From an uncultured Acetatifactor sp. (GTDB lineage: Bacteria > Bacillota > Clostridia > Lachnospirales > Lachnospiraceae): 34,759 bases of DNA. The translations under genes and the position numbers were made by a program. The notes below the pieces were generated by a model. The model saw only the letters and a list, made by a program, of their open reading frames with translations, was not told the origin of the DNA and searched no databases. Of the stretch, positions 6,751-14,477 are shown piece after piece. The DNA lies in NCBI GenBank assembly GCA_910577185.1, contig CAJTLR010000040.1, positions 1 to 34,759 of the forward strand. The letters run 5' to 3'. Each line of letters begins with the position of its first letter. Positions within the stretch are counted from its first letter, which is position 1.

Positions 6751-9700
6751 CTACAGCCTTACCAGAATATGTATGAGTTTGGTCTGCTTCTGATTTCTTG
6801 ACAAGACAGTTTCCAAAATCCGTATGTCCGTGTACGAAGAAATCCCACTTTCCCTCACCTCCACAAGGGGATACGGATATTCAAATCCCGCAATAAACTT
6901 CTGATACTTCCTGCAGAATCCCCCAAAGTCCCTGGCAGTAACATAGGAAACCAGGTAATTGCGCTCCAGTCCCCATGTATCATATTGATAAAGTTTCTCA
7001 ATATGTGCGGTGAGATAGTCTTCCTTCAGGGAATCCAGGTTTAACGCTTCCAGAATTGCAAAGGGTTCATGTCTCCTGTCCACTATCAACAGATCCAGTT
7101 CCCCGGCGCTTTTACCGCCGGGAGAAGTTCCGTTTAGTGTCTGATCCCGCACCTGATAGCTTTGGGTCTGCAGCAAATCCCGGAAGTATGTGTTTCGGTC
7201 ATTTTCCTTTCCCTGCAGTTTCAGTAAGGTATTCCCCTGCAACTTCTCACAGTCTGCCAGCAGATCCCTGGTGAGTTTTTCCTCCGTCACAGTATTCTTT
7301 TCCCATTCCATCATGAGCCCCTGCAGTCTGGGAAACGTCAGCGCCTGATTTTCCTGACAGAACTTCAGAATCAGTTCCAGATCATACGTCCTTTCCACAG
7401 TGCCTAAAATGGCATTGACCGATACATCTCTTCCATACTTTTCCGAAAAATAATAATTCTTTCCCGCACTCAGATGCTTCAGCAAATAGGAATATTTAAT
7501 TTCTTCCCGCAGTTCCCCTTCTTTATATACAATGATATCTTCCGCATACAGATTCAAGTCCTGATTGATTTTCAACAGATACCGGCGGATTAGCGTCAGG
7601 TATTCCTTGCAGGATTCCACCGCAGGATTTCCGCTCCGGATAAAGATCTCTATCCGTTTATGATGCATTCGCACAAGGGCCGTCACCTCACTGCCCGCCG
7701 GTTTCAGAATCATACCCGTAAGCCATATCTTATCCTCTGCCAGGTCATCCCGCATTTTCATCATCAGCTTATGCAGGACATTATTGGGCAGGTACTCATA
7801 TACCATCCAGTATTCCAGCGTATCCTCCATGACAAACTGTTCCGCATCTCTGTGCTGGTTCCTGTCGCACATCATGGGAATAAATTCATGATCCGGATCT
7901 ATATTGTAGGATATCTCAAACCGCCGCATCACCCCCAGAATATAGGGAACTTCCTCTATCTCATAGCGGATATTCTCCACTGACTTGGGCGGATTTTTCA
8001 GCAGGGCAATGATCTTATCAATCTCCATGATACCATTGCTGGCCTGGTCTCTTCCGTTAAAAAGGATAATATAAATGGCGTTGGTAATCCACTGGGGCTT
8101 CAGAACCATGTAAGTGCCCAGCAGCCGGTCCATCCTGCGGTAATTAAAGCTCACCCCCAGATCGTGAAACCAGTCCAGCAGCCAGTTCTGTATCTGTTCA
8201 TCCTCCACATGATTCTTTTTACAAATGGAACGATACTGTCCGTCTCCAATATAGTTTAAATCCATGTGGCTTAACTCCTGCTTCACACAATTCCAGGAAA
8301 GCGGGAATTCCATGGCATAGCTGTCAAACTCTTTCACTGCATCCAGAATGGCCTGCAGAAGCTGGTCAAACTGAATCTTGCAGTCCCTTAAGGCCGACAT
8401 TTTCATGGTTTCAATGATCTGGGGATAATCGTCCTGTAAAAGCCTTTCGTTTATACTGGCGGAAGGGTTCTGGTCTATCTTATTGAGAACCAGAATCACC
8501 GGGCATCCGTTGGCAAAACTTTTAATATTGTTCAGCCAGTATTGCGCCCTCTCATCCTGGGTGTTATCCCTGGCATTTACCACAATAACATACAGCGTCC
8601 GGTCTGTCAGAAAAAAACGGTGCATGGAATGCATGATTTCCTGACCCCCGAAATCCCAGATCTGAAGACATACTTTCTCCTTTCCGATTTCATAATGCTG
8701 CTCGGAGATGGCGATTCCCGGCGTAGCCTCCTGGCAAAATTCCCGCAGGACCTTCCCTTCCTGCCGCATCCGTTCAATGATATGGCTCTTTCCAGCCTCC
8801 CCATCTCCCAGAAACACCACCTTCGTCTCATTTAAATGGATTTTCTCCTCCGCATAATACCTTTCAATAAATTCATAATCATGCAGGAAAAGACTGATGG
8901 GCTGGCATAAAAGCCTGGTTCCGGCCAAAGACATGCCATCGCCAAAATATCCCTCTGTATAAATCTTCATTTTACGGTTTATCAGCTGCTGCGGAATTCT
9001 CTCCAGAACCATATTGCCCAAATCACAACGAATCAAATTCTCCAAAGATCCCATCGGCGGGAATTTATGAATCTGCGTTCCACACAGCCACAGCGTTTTC
9101 AGCCGGTTCAGTCTGCCGAAACTGGCCGGCAGGCTGGTTATCCCGGAATCCCTAAGGTTCAATATCTGCAATTCCTGCAAATTCCCGATTTCATCCGGTA
9201 AGGCACGCAAAGAATTCATCCCGGACAGATCTAACCTTTTTAATTGTTTCAGACGGCATAAACCATCCGGCAATGTATGTACTCCGCTGTTATCCAGCCC
9301 CAGATACTCCAGCTCCTGCAGATTCCCGATTTCCTCCGGCAAAGCCTGCAAATCATACATATCATAAAGCTTAAGTGTCTTTAACTTCTGCAACTTGCCC
9401 AGGCTGTCCGGCAATGTATACAATCCACAGTGATTCAGCTCCAGATACTCCAGCTTATACAGATTCCTGATTTCTTCCGGAAATCTTTCCATTTCCGGCA
9501 AATCTATGTGCAAGTGCTGCAGCTCCGATAACTCCAGAACCGCCTCCGGAAATAAAAAAGAACCGCCTATCCGGAAAAACCGAAGGCCTTTCAGCCGCGC
9601 CAGAGATTGGGGAATTCTATCTTTGTCAACCTCTATCTCCAAAAGTGATAATGCCATCAGCTCCTGCAGATCCCCCATATCATCCGGCAATGCCTCCAAT

Positions 9701-10176
9701 TCCGAATCGTCCAGCGCAAGATACTGTAATGACTTTAAACGGCTTAACCGTTCTATCCCCTTCCCTATTTTACATCCCTCTAAGTCCAGATGCATCAGCT
9801 TCTGTAATTCAAAAATCCTGTCAGGTATTTCCGTGCGGCCTCCCTGAATATTTCCCTTAATATATAAGAATCTTATATCCCCGGCATTTTCCAGAAATAA
9901 ATCCCAATTCCAGGGATCATCGCCTCCCGCCCCGCAGACATAACCCCATTTATCATCATCTTTAAATTCTACTGTGCTCTCATCTTCATCCTGCCAGAAT
10001 ACAATCGTTACCGCATCACACTTTCGAAACCGTTCATATGGAATTTGTTCATCTGCCTGTGCCTCGTCCTGACGATTGACTTTCAAGTACATCGGAACTG
10101 ACTCCATACTGGCAGCAACATCATACATGTCCATCTCGCCGGCTTTGAACTTCAGGTATTGTTCATAAGTGATCAT
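6751..10176 (-). CDS. Roco protein: LRR-Roc GTPase-COR with putative C-terminal PD-(D/E)XK nuclease domain
   Basis: A 1141-aa multidomain protein. Residues 1-110 are an acidic, Trp-rich N-terminal region. About 110-425 are some twelve 22-24 residue leucine-rich repeats of the LPxxIGxLxxLxxLxL type. About 450-615 form a Ras-like Roc GTPase: P-loop GDGEAGKS (about 456-463), DFGGQE (508-513) and NKID (565-568). About 625-850 correspond to the COR dimerisation domain. A linker leads to a last ~140-residue domain with the pattern RNTYFRDLL...SAGELDLLIVD...FAILEALNL...HIEKLYQYD. There D1028 and E1043 have PD-(D/E)XK spacing, but the usual Lys is replaced (EAL), perhaps by a shifted Lys in HIEKL. 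It is soluble. LRRs could sense a ligand, Roc-COR act as a switch and the last domain act as effector; this role is inference. AAAGGGG precedes the ATG, and a good promoter lies upstream. Confidence 0.85.
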   Translation of the reverse strand: MITYEQYLKFKAGEMDMYDVAASMESVPMYLKVNRQDEAQADEQIPYERFRKCDAVTIVFWQDEDESTVEFKDDDKWGYVCGAGGDDPWNWDLFLENAGDIRFLYIKGNIQGGRTEIPDRIFELQKLMHLDLEGCKIGKGIERLSRLKSLQYLALDDSELEALPDDMGDLQELMALSLLEIEVDKDRIPQSLARLKGLRFFRIGGSFLFPEAVLELSELQHLHIDLPEMERFPEEIRNLYKLEYLELNHCGLYTLPDSLGKLQKLKTLKLYDMYDLQALPEEIGNLQELEYLGLDNSGVHTLPDGLCRLKQLKRLDLSGMNSLRALPDEIGNLQELQILNLRDSGITSLPASFGRLNRLKTLWLCGTQIHKFPPMGSLENLIRCDLGNMVLERIPQQLINRKMKIYTEGYFGDGMSLAGTRLLCQPISLFLHDYEFIERYYAEEKIHLNETKVVFLGDGEAGKSHIIERMRQEGKVLREFCQEATPGIAISEQHYEIGKEKVCLQIWDFGGQEIMHSMHRFFLTDRTLYVIVVNARDNTQDERAQYWLNNIKSFANGCPVILVLNKIDQNPSASINERLLQDDYPQIIETMKMSALRDCKIQFDQLLQAILDAVKEFDSYAMEFPLSWNCVKQELSHMDLNYIGDGQYRSICKKNHVEDEQIQNWLLDWFHDLGVSFNYRRMDRLLGTYMVLKPQWITNAIYIILFNGRDQASNGIMEIDKIIALLKNPPKSVENIRYEIEEVPYILGVMRRFEISYNIDPDHEFIPMMCDRNQHRDAEQFVMEDTLEYWMVYEYLPNNVLHKLMMKMRDDLAEDKIWLTGMILKPAGSEVTALVRMHHKRIEIFIRSGNPAVESCKEYLTLIRRYLLKINQDLNLYAEDIIVYKEGELREEIKYSYLLKHLSAGKNYYFSEKYGRDVSVNAILGTVERTYDLELILKFCQENQALTFPRLQGLMMEWEKNTVTEEKLTRDLLADCEKLQGNTLLKLQGKENDRNTYFRDLLQTQSYQVRDQTLNGTSPGGKSAGELDLLIVDRRHEPFAILEALNLDSLKEDYLTAHIEKLYQYDTWGLERNYLVSYVTARDFGGFCRKYQKFIAGFEYPYPLVEVRESGISSYTDIRILETVLSRNQKQTKLIHILVRL

Positions 10177-10209
10177 CTTCTGTTTCCCCTTTCCAGATAT
10201 TCCTTTCTG

Positions 10210-10238
10210 ATTTTATCACATATCTGTAATAATATCAA
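10210..10238 (-). promoter_or_regulatory. SigA-type promoter of the Roco gene
   Basis: On the minus strand, TTGATA and TAAAAT are separated by 17 bp, and the -10 lies about 34 nt before the ATG. Immediately upstream of the -35 are four ATACC/GGTAT pentamers (10240-10244, 10248-10252, 10258-10262, 10279-10283), which could be binding sites for a regulator. Confidence 0.65.
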
Positions 10239-10322
10239 CATACCCAGATACCCTACGATACCTGACCATATATAGATAATACCTTCTATTTTCACGCCAC
10301 TCCCCGGCAAAGGCCGGCCTTT

Positions 10323-10492
10323 TCAGGAGCCGCATGATTTATAATGTTTTACGCCAAACCGCCATACTGCATAACAGACCAGCAGAAACCCGAGAATACC
10401 GGCGGGATAAAATGCCAGCTGCGGTTTTTTCCCAGCAGAAACTGCAGGGGATAATACTGAACCAGTGTGTATGGAATGATATAAACTTCAAA
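10323..10492 (-). pseudogene. Frameshifted 3' remnant of an ABC-2 family permease (PF06182-like)
   Basis: Read on the minus strand from about 10492, the frame gives FEVYIIPYTLVQYYPLQFLL and then WHFIPP. After a one-base shift near 10400 it gives a hydrophobic stretch ending AVWRFGVKHYKSCGS before a TGA at 10323-10325. A final transmembrane helix ending in a basic, Tyr-Ser-Gly-Ser-like tail is characteristic of ABC-2 permeases of the PF06182 type (the family name is from memory). About 55 of roughly 260 residues remain, with a frameshift and no start. The 5' break lies immediately beyond the terminator of the EEP-family gene, so a deletion or replacement ended there. Confidence 0.6.
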
Positions 10493-10497
10493 ACTGT

Positions 10498-10527
10498 AAA
10501 AACCGGGAGATTCGAAAATCTCCCGGT
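10498..10527 (-). terminator. Rho-independent terminator of the EEP-family gene
   Basis: An 11-bp perfect stem (10502-10512 with 10517-10527) is followed on the minus strand by five T residues. It lies about 45 nt after the stop codon of the endonuclease/exonuclease/phosphatase-family gene. Confidence 0.85.
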
Positions 10528-10570
10528 CTTTCTCATTTTTCCAATATCTGTCCTGATTTTTGCGCCTTCC

Positions 10571-11326
10571 CTATACCGCCTTCAGCTCGGCGCATACCGG
10601 GTAATGGTCGGAAAGAAACACTCCCTCCTTTTCATCCTCCCACTTTTCAACCTTTTCGCAGGTAAAGCCTTTCGTAACAATGTAATCAATACAGCAGGGA
10701 TTCTCCGCCCGCCGATAACCGTGATATGTAATACCCACATGCTCCGTCACATTCGTATACTCCGGATATTCCTTTATCACTGCCATTTCCCGGCTGTCCG
10801 GCTCCGCATTCATGTCCCCGGTGATAATCACCGGCGCCTGGGGAAACAGCCTTGCCTGTGCCAGCTTTTCAAAAACCTGCCGCAGCCCCCGCTCCCTTGC
10901 CCCGGCTCCCTCGTGGTCCAGATGCGTGTTTGCCACACGAAACACCTGCTTTGTGGAGAAATCTTCAAATAACGCTTCCGTGCATACTCTTGGACATATA
11001 CTCTGGTCCGGGTAACGGGACGCCGGCATGTACGGTGTTTCCGAAATCCAATAGGTTTCCATCTCTATCAGATTGATCCTGTCCCTGCGATAGGCAATGG
11101 CAGTCTGCTCATCCTCCAGTGTCTCGCTGCGCCCGCAGCCTATCACATAGTATTCCGGCAGCGCCTCCTTCAGCCAGGCCGCCACATGGGGCAGCACCTC
11201 CTGAAAACAGAGGATCTCTGCCTTCTCCCGCCGGATTCTTTCCAGAATCAGTGACTTGCGGAAACAAAAATTATTCTCCCCATCCTGATTAAAATCACAT
11301 CGAATGTTAAAACTGACTACTTTCAA
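10571..11326 (-). CDS. Endonuclease/exonuclease/phosphatase (EEP) family hydrolase
   Basis: A 251-aa soluble metal-dependent phosphodiesterase/phosphatase fold (PF03372). Diagnostic motifs appear in order: KVVSFNIR at the N-terminus, CFQEV (metal-binding Glu), ANTHLDH (catalytic His), ITGDMNAEPDS (GDxN) and the C-terminal LSDHYPV (SDH). There is no signal peptide. The family spans nucleases, inositol-phosphate phosphatases and sphingomyelinases, and the substrate here cannot be told. The start is TTG at 11326, chosen because GGGAGG lies 6 nt upstream and the motif KVVSFNIR begins at residue 2. It is monocistronic, with a promoter at 11437-11465 and a strong terminator. Confidence 0.9.
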   Translation of the reverse strand: MKVVSFNIRCDFNQDGENNFCFRKSLILERIRREKAEILCFQEVLPHVAAWLKEALPEYYVIGCGRSETLEDEQTAIAYRRDRINLIEMETYWISETPYMPASRYPDQSICPRVCTEALFEDFSTKQVFRVANTHLDHEGAGARERGLRQVFEKLAQARLFPQAPVIITGDMNAEPDSREMAVIKEYPEYTNVTEHVGITYHGYRRAENPCCIDYIVTKGFTCEKVEKWEDEKEGVFLSDHYPVCAELKAV

Positions 11327-11436
11327 GTTCTACCTCCCTGTCCTGAGTTCTTATTCCGGGACATTTCCGGCATTCCGGGTTCCCATGCTGCGCTAAGCCC
11401 GCTGTCATCTCCCTGCCTTCCGTTTCATCCCAGATC

Positions 11437-11465
11437 AGTATGACATATTTTTGCGGCGGGAACAA
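11437..11465 (-). promoter_or_regulatory. Probable promoter of the EEP-family gene
   Basis: On the minus strand, TTGTTC and CATACT are 17 bp apart, each matching the vegetative consensus at about 4/6 positions. The leader to the TTG start is about 110 nt. Confidence 0.45.
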
Positions 11466-11490
11466 GCAAATCTTTTCCGTCTTAATCGGC

Positions 11491-11545
11491 CAGGGGAGAT
11501 TTTATCCCTGCCCGCCGCGCGGGGCGCTCCGCTTTGGCGGCAAAC
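11491..11545 (-). repeat. Structured intergenic repeat, copy 1
   Basis: It consists of a CAGGG/CCCTG stem-loop, the core CGCCGCGCGGGGCGC (itself able to fold through CGCC/GGCG), and a CCGC/GCGG hairpin. The same order and the same 15-bp core recur at 18761-18816, where the outer stems have different sequences but still pair. It lies between the ATPase stop codon and the promoter of the EEP-family gene. It may be a 3' structure of the ATPase transcript or a dispersed palindromic element. Confidence 0.6.
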
Positions 11546-11607
11546 TTCCAGGTGCGGGGAATCTCACTTTGTGTACGGGCCTGCTCCATCAAGTAGAGGA
11601 AATGCCC

Positions 11608-14193
11608 TTAAATCTCCATCTCACACAAAAACACTTCCACGGTCTTCCTGATTTTCATGCGCCAGCTGCCCTGGCCGGCCCTTTCCATCACCATGGTCAG
11701 GTACCGGAACAATGATTCTGCCGCAAAGGCAAAAACCACCAGCAGCAGAATGCAGATCTGCGACATGGCGCTCATGGCAAAAAGTTTACCCAGAAAAATC
11801 CCGCCAAAGAGCAGTCCGAACACATTCAGCGCCAGAATTCCCCATTTCATGCGGTTGAAGGGATAGCTGATCTTGCCCAGTATCATGAAGCCCACCACTG
11901 CCAGAAGCATGGTGGATGCCGTGGCGATATCGTCCTTCGGCAGTGAAAATACCTGCCCGCAGATTACCAGGGCACCCACAGCCAGCACATCCGTCAGCCC
12001 CGCCGGCAGCGCCCGTCCCAGCACATTGCGTATAAAATTCCCTTCTATCCGCTTCCGGTTGGGCTCCAGGGCCAGCAGAAATCCCGGAATTCCAATCGTA
12101 AACATACTGATCAGCGATATCTGGGTGGGCTCCAGCGGGTAAGTGATTGCCAGTACCGCGGAAAGCAATGCCATCAGGAAAGAAAATATATTTTTGACCA
12201 GAAACAAGCTGGCCGAGCGCTGGATATTATTCACCACGCGCCTTCCCTCCCATACCACATTTGGCATGTGGGCAAAATCGGAATCCAGCAGAACCACCTG
12301 GGCGGCCTGGGCAGCCGCCTCACTGCCGGAGGCCATGGCCACGCTGCAGTCCGCATCTTTCATGGCCAGAATGTCATTGATGCCGTCCCCCGTCATTGCC
12401 ACCGTATGTCCCGCCTTCTGCAGCGCCCGCACCAGAACCTGCTTCTGTACGGGTGTCACGCGTCCGAAGACAGTATACTTTTCTGCGGCTTTCTCCAGTT
12501 CTTCCTCCTCCAGGGTTCCCGCGTCAATGTACCGGTCTGCCCCCTCTATCCCGGCCCGTCCTGCCACCTCCGACACGGTCTCCGGATTATCCCCCGATAT
12601 GACCTTGACGGCAACCCCCTGTTCCCGGAAATAGGCAAAGGTTTCTGCCGCCCTTTCCCGGATAGGGTTTGAGAGAATGATATAACCCATGGGAATGACT
12701 TTCCCCGGCAGTTCTTCCGCCAGCTGTCCCTGACCTTCCTTCCCGGCTTTTTCCGGAAAATTCTCCCCGGCTCCCTGCCCCGCCGGGCCCTCCTCCGGTC
12801 CTTGGTCCGGCTCGTCACCCTCACACTTTCCCAGCACCAGGACCCTGTAGCCCTTCCGCAGATAGGGGGTAATCTCCCCCGCTACGGAGTCATAGTCTTC
12901 CCGCATCACAAATTCCGGGGCGCCCAGCACATACTGCCCATCCGAAAACAGCACCGTGCTGTATTTTCTCACAGAAGAAAACGGCAATGCGTCCAGCAGG
13001 CGGCGCCCGCTCCCTGCCCGGGTCCGGTTTCCGCCGCAGTCTTCCCCTTGTGCACAGTCCCCTTCCAGTGCCGGTCCCGCCGTGTATTCCCGTATGGCCT
13101 GCATGGTAGCGTTATTGTCTGCCACGGCCTTTGCGTAATCTGCCAGAACCTGTTCCAGCAGCTGTTTTTTCTTCCCGAAATCCTCTTTTTCTTCCGGCAG
13201 GATACTTTCCCCGGCAGCTTCCCGCCCTTTCTGCCCGCTTCCCCGGGGAAGTACTTTTGCCACTTCCATTCCGGGTTCCGTGATGGTTCCCGTTTTGTCC
13301 ACGCACAGCACATCCACCCGGGCCAGGGCCTCGATACTTTTCATGTCATGGAGAAGCACTTTCTTTCCCGCCAGCCGGACAGTGCTCAATGCCAGGGCTG
13401 CCGTTGTCAGCAGATACAGTCCCTCCGGGATCATGCCGATGATGGCGGCAATCATGGACACCACGCTTTTCTCAAGAGTTTCCCCGTTCACAAAATAAGC
13501 CTGGGCAAACAGCACCGCCCCCATGGGGATAATCAGGATTCCCACCCACTTTACCAGCTGGTTGATGGAACGGATCATCTCGGACTGTTCCCCGCTCCCC
13601 ATGGCTTTGGCCTGGGCTGTCAGCCTGGAAATATAAGATTCCTTCCCCACACACTCCAGCTTTGCGCAGCATTGTCCCGAAACCACAAAACTCCCGGAAA
13701 GAAGACTGCTCCCCGGCTCTTTCCTGATCTCGTCGGCTTCCCCGGTGAGAAGCGACTCGTTCACGGAGATATTTCCATCCAGTACCACGGCGTCCGCACA
13801 AATCTGGTCTCCGGCCGACAATATCACCACGTCATCCTTTACCAGCGCTTCCGATGGAATCTGCTGCCGTATCCCATCCCTCACTGCCGCCGCGTGAGGC
13901 ACATTCAGCATGTTCATCTTATCCAGAGTCCGTTTTGCCCGCAGTTCCTGCACAATGCCGATTACCGTGTTTCCGATCACCACCGGCAGGAACGTGAGAT
14001 TCCAGAAAGAACCCACCAGGCAGAGAAACACCGCCAGTATTGTGAAAATAAGATTAAAATACGTAAAAATATTTGACTTTATGATTTGTGCCACGGATTT
14101 ACCCGTGGTAATATGCGTATCGTTGGTGAGTCCCTGTGCAACCCGCTCTTCCACTTCCCCGGCCGTCAGACCGGTATATTTTTCTCTGTCCAT
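11608..14193 (-). CDS. P-type (HAD-type) cation-transporting ATPase, CtpE-like
   Basis: An 861-aa membrane pump. It has the phosphorylation motif DKTGTIT (Asp at about 299), a TGDGINDILAMKDADCS hinge at about 600, a PEGL motif in membrane segment 4, and a C-terminal block of several hydrophobic segments. The PEGL segment and the overall length point to P2-type or CtpE-like Ca2+/cation ATPases, not heavy-metal pumps; no N-terminal CxxC metal domain is present. The nucleotide-binding domain carries two hydrophilic insertions (about 312-393 and 454-496; the second is rich in Gly, Glu and Gln). The ATG at 14193 is preferred because AGAGG lies 8 nt upstream, whereas the TTG at 14199 lies too close to it. 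It is divergent from the histidine kinase gene. Ion specificity is uncertain. Confidence 0.9.
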   Translation of the reverse strand: MDREKYTGLTAGEVEERVAQGLTNDTHITTGKSVAQIIKSNIFTYFNLIFTILAVFLCLVGSFWNLTFLPVVIGNTVIGIVQELRAKRTLDKMNMLNVPHAAAVRDGIRQQIPSEALVKDDVVILSAGDQICADAVVLDGNISVNESLLTGEADEIRKEPGSSLLSGSFVVSGQCCAKLECVGKESYISRLTAQAKAMGSGEQSEMIRSINQLVKWVGILIIPMGAVLFAQAYFVNGETLEKSVVSMIAAIIGMIPEGLYLLTTAALALSTVRLAGKKVLLHDMKSIEALARVDVLCVDKTGTITEPGMEVAKVLPRGSGQKGREAAGESILPEEKEDFGKKKQLLEQVLADYAKAVADNNATMQAIREYTAGPALEGDCAQGEDCGGNRTRAGSGRRLLDALPFSSVRKYSTVLFSDGQYVLGAPEFVMREDYDSVAGEITPYLRKGYRVLVLGKCEGDEPDQGPEEGPAGQGAGENFPEKAGKEGQGQLAEELPGKVIPMGYIILSNPIRERAAETFAYFREQGVAVKVISGDNPETVSEVAGRAGIEGADRYIDAGTLEEEELEKAAEKYTVFGRVTPVQKQVLVRALQKAGHTVAMTGDGINDILAMKDADCSVAMASGSEAAAQAAQVVLLDSDFAHMPNVVWEGRRVVNNIQRSASLFLVKNIFSFLMALLSAVLAITYPLEPTQISLISMFTIGIPGFLLALEPNRKRIEGNFIRNVLGRALPAGLTDVLAVGALVICGQVFSLPKDDIATASTMLLAVVGFMILGKISYPFNRMKWGILALNVFGLLFGGIFLGKLFAMSAMSQICILLLVVFAFAAESLFRYLTMVMERAGQGSWRMKIRKTVEVFLCEMEI

Positions 14194-14225
14194 AAGCAAT
14201 ACCTCTGTTCTCTAGTTTATGCGAC

Positions 14226-14234
14226 AGCATACCA
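14226..14234 (-). promoter_or_regulatory. Extended -10 promoter of the P-type ATPase
   Basis: On the minus strand, TGGTATGCT gives an extended -10 (TGn plus TATGCT) about 33 nt before the ATPase ATG. The -35 region is weak. Confidence 0.35.
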
Positions 14235-14408
14235 GTTTTTTCTAAAAATAATTCGGCATTACCGCTTAATTTTTCATAAAGAATTTCATAATATCCCCAA
14301 TTCCGCCATTTTTTCCCGGACAATCCTTTCCGGTTTTTAATGCCCCAGCGGCAATAAGCATAAATCCATATCCGTGGCTGTCAGAAAGTAGACTTTTGGG
14401 CCACAGTA

Positions 14409-14417
14409 TGATATACT
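14409..14417 (+). promoter_or_regulatory. Extended -10 promoter of the hybrid histidine kinase
   Basis: TGATATACT on the plus strand gives TGn plus TATACT, about 60 nt before the kinase ATG. No convincing -35 is seen. The remaining spacer between the two divergent genes (14235-14408) shows no gene. Confidence 0.45.
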
Positions 14418-14477
14418 AACCACCAAGAGTAATTCGGATCCTGAGAAGTACCATACTAATATACGGAGGGCTGCTGA

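Noticed and set aside
10303..10321. CCGGC/GCCGG hairpin near 10310 as a terminator
   Set aside because: The stem is only 4-5 bp and the T-run is short and interrupted; too weak to call.
10334..10972. 212-codon plus-strand ORF across the permease remnant and EEP-gene 3' end
   Set aside because: It spans a terminator and lies opposite two minus-strand genes; no ribosome binding site or recognisable motif.
12802..14076. 424-codon plus-strand ORF opposite the P-type ATPase
   Set aside because: Shadow frame of a well-defined ATPase with all catalytic motifs; no start signal.
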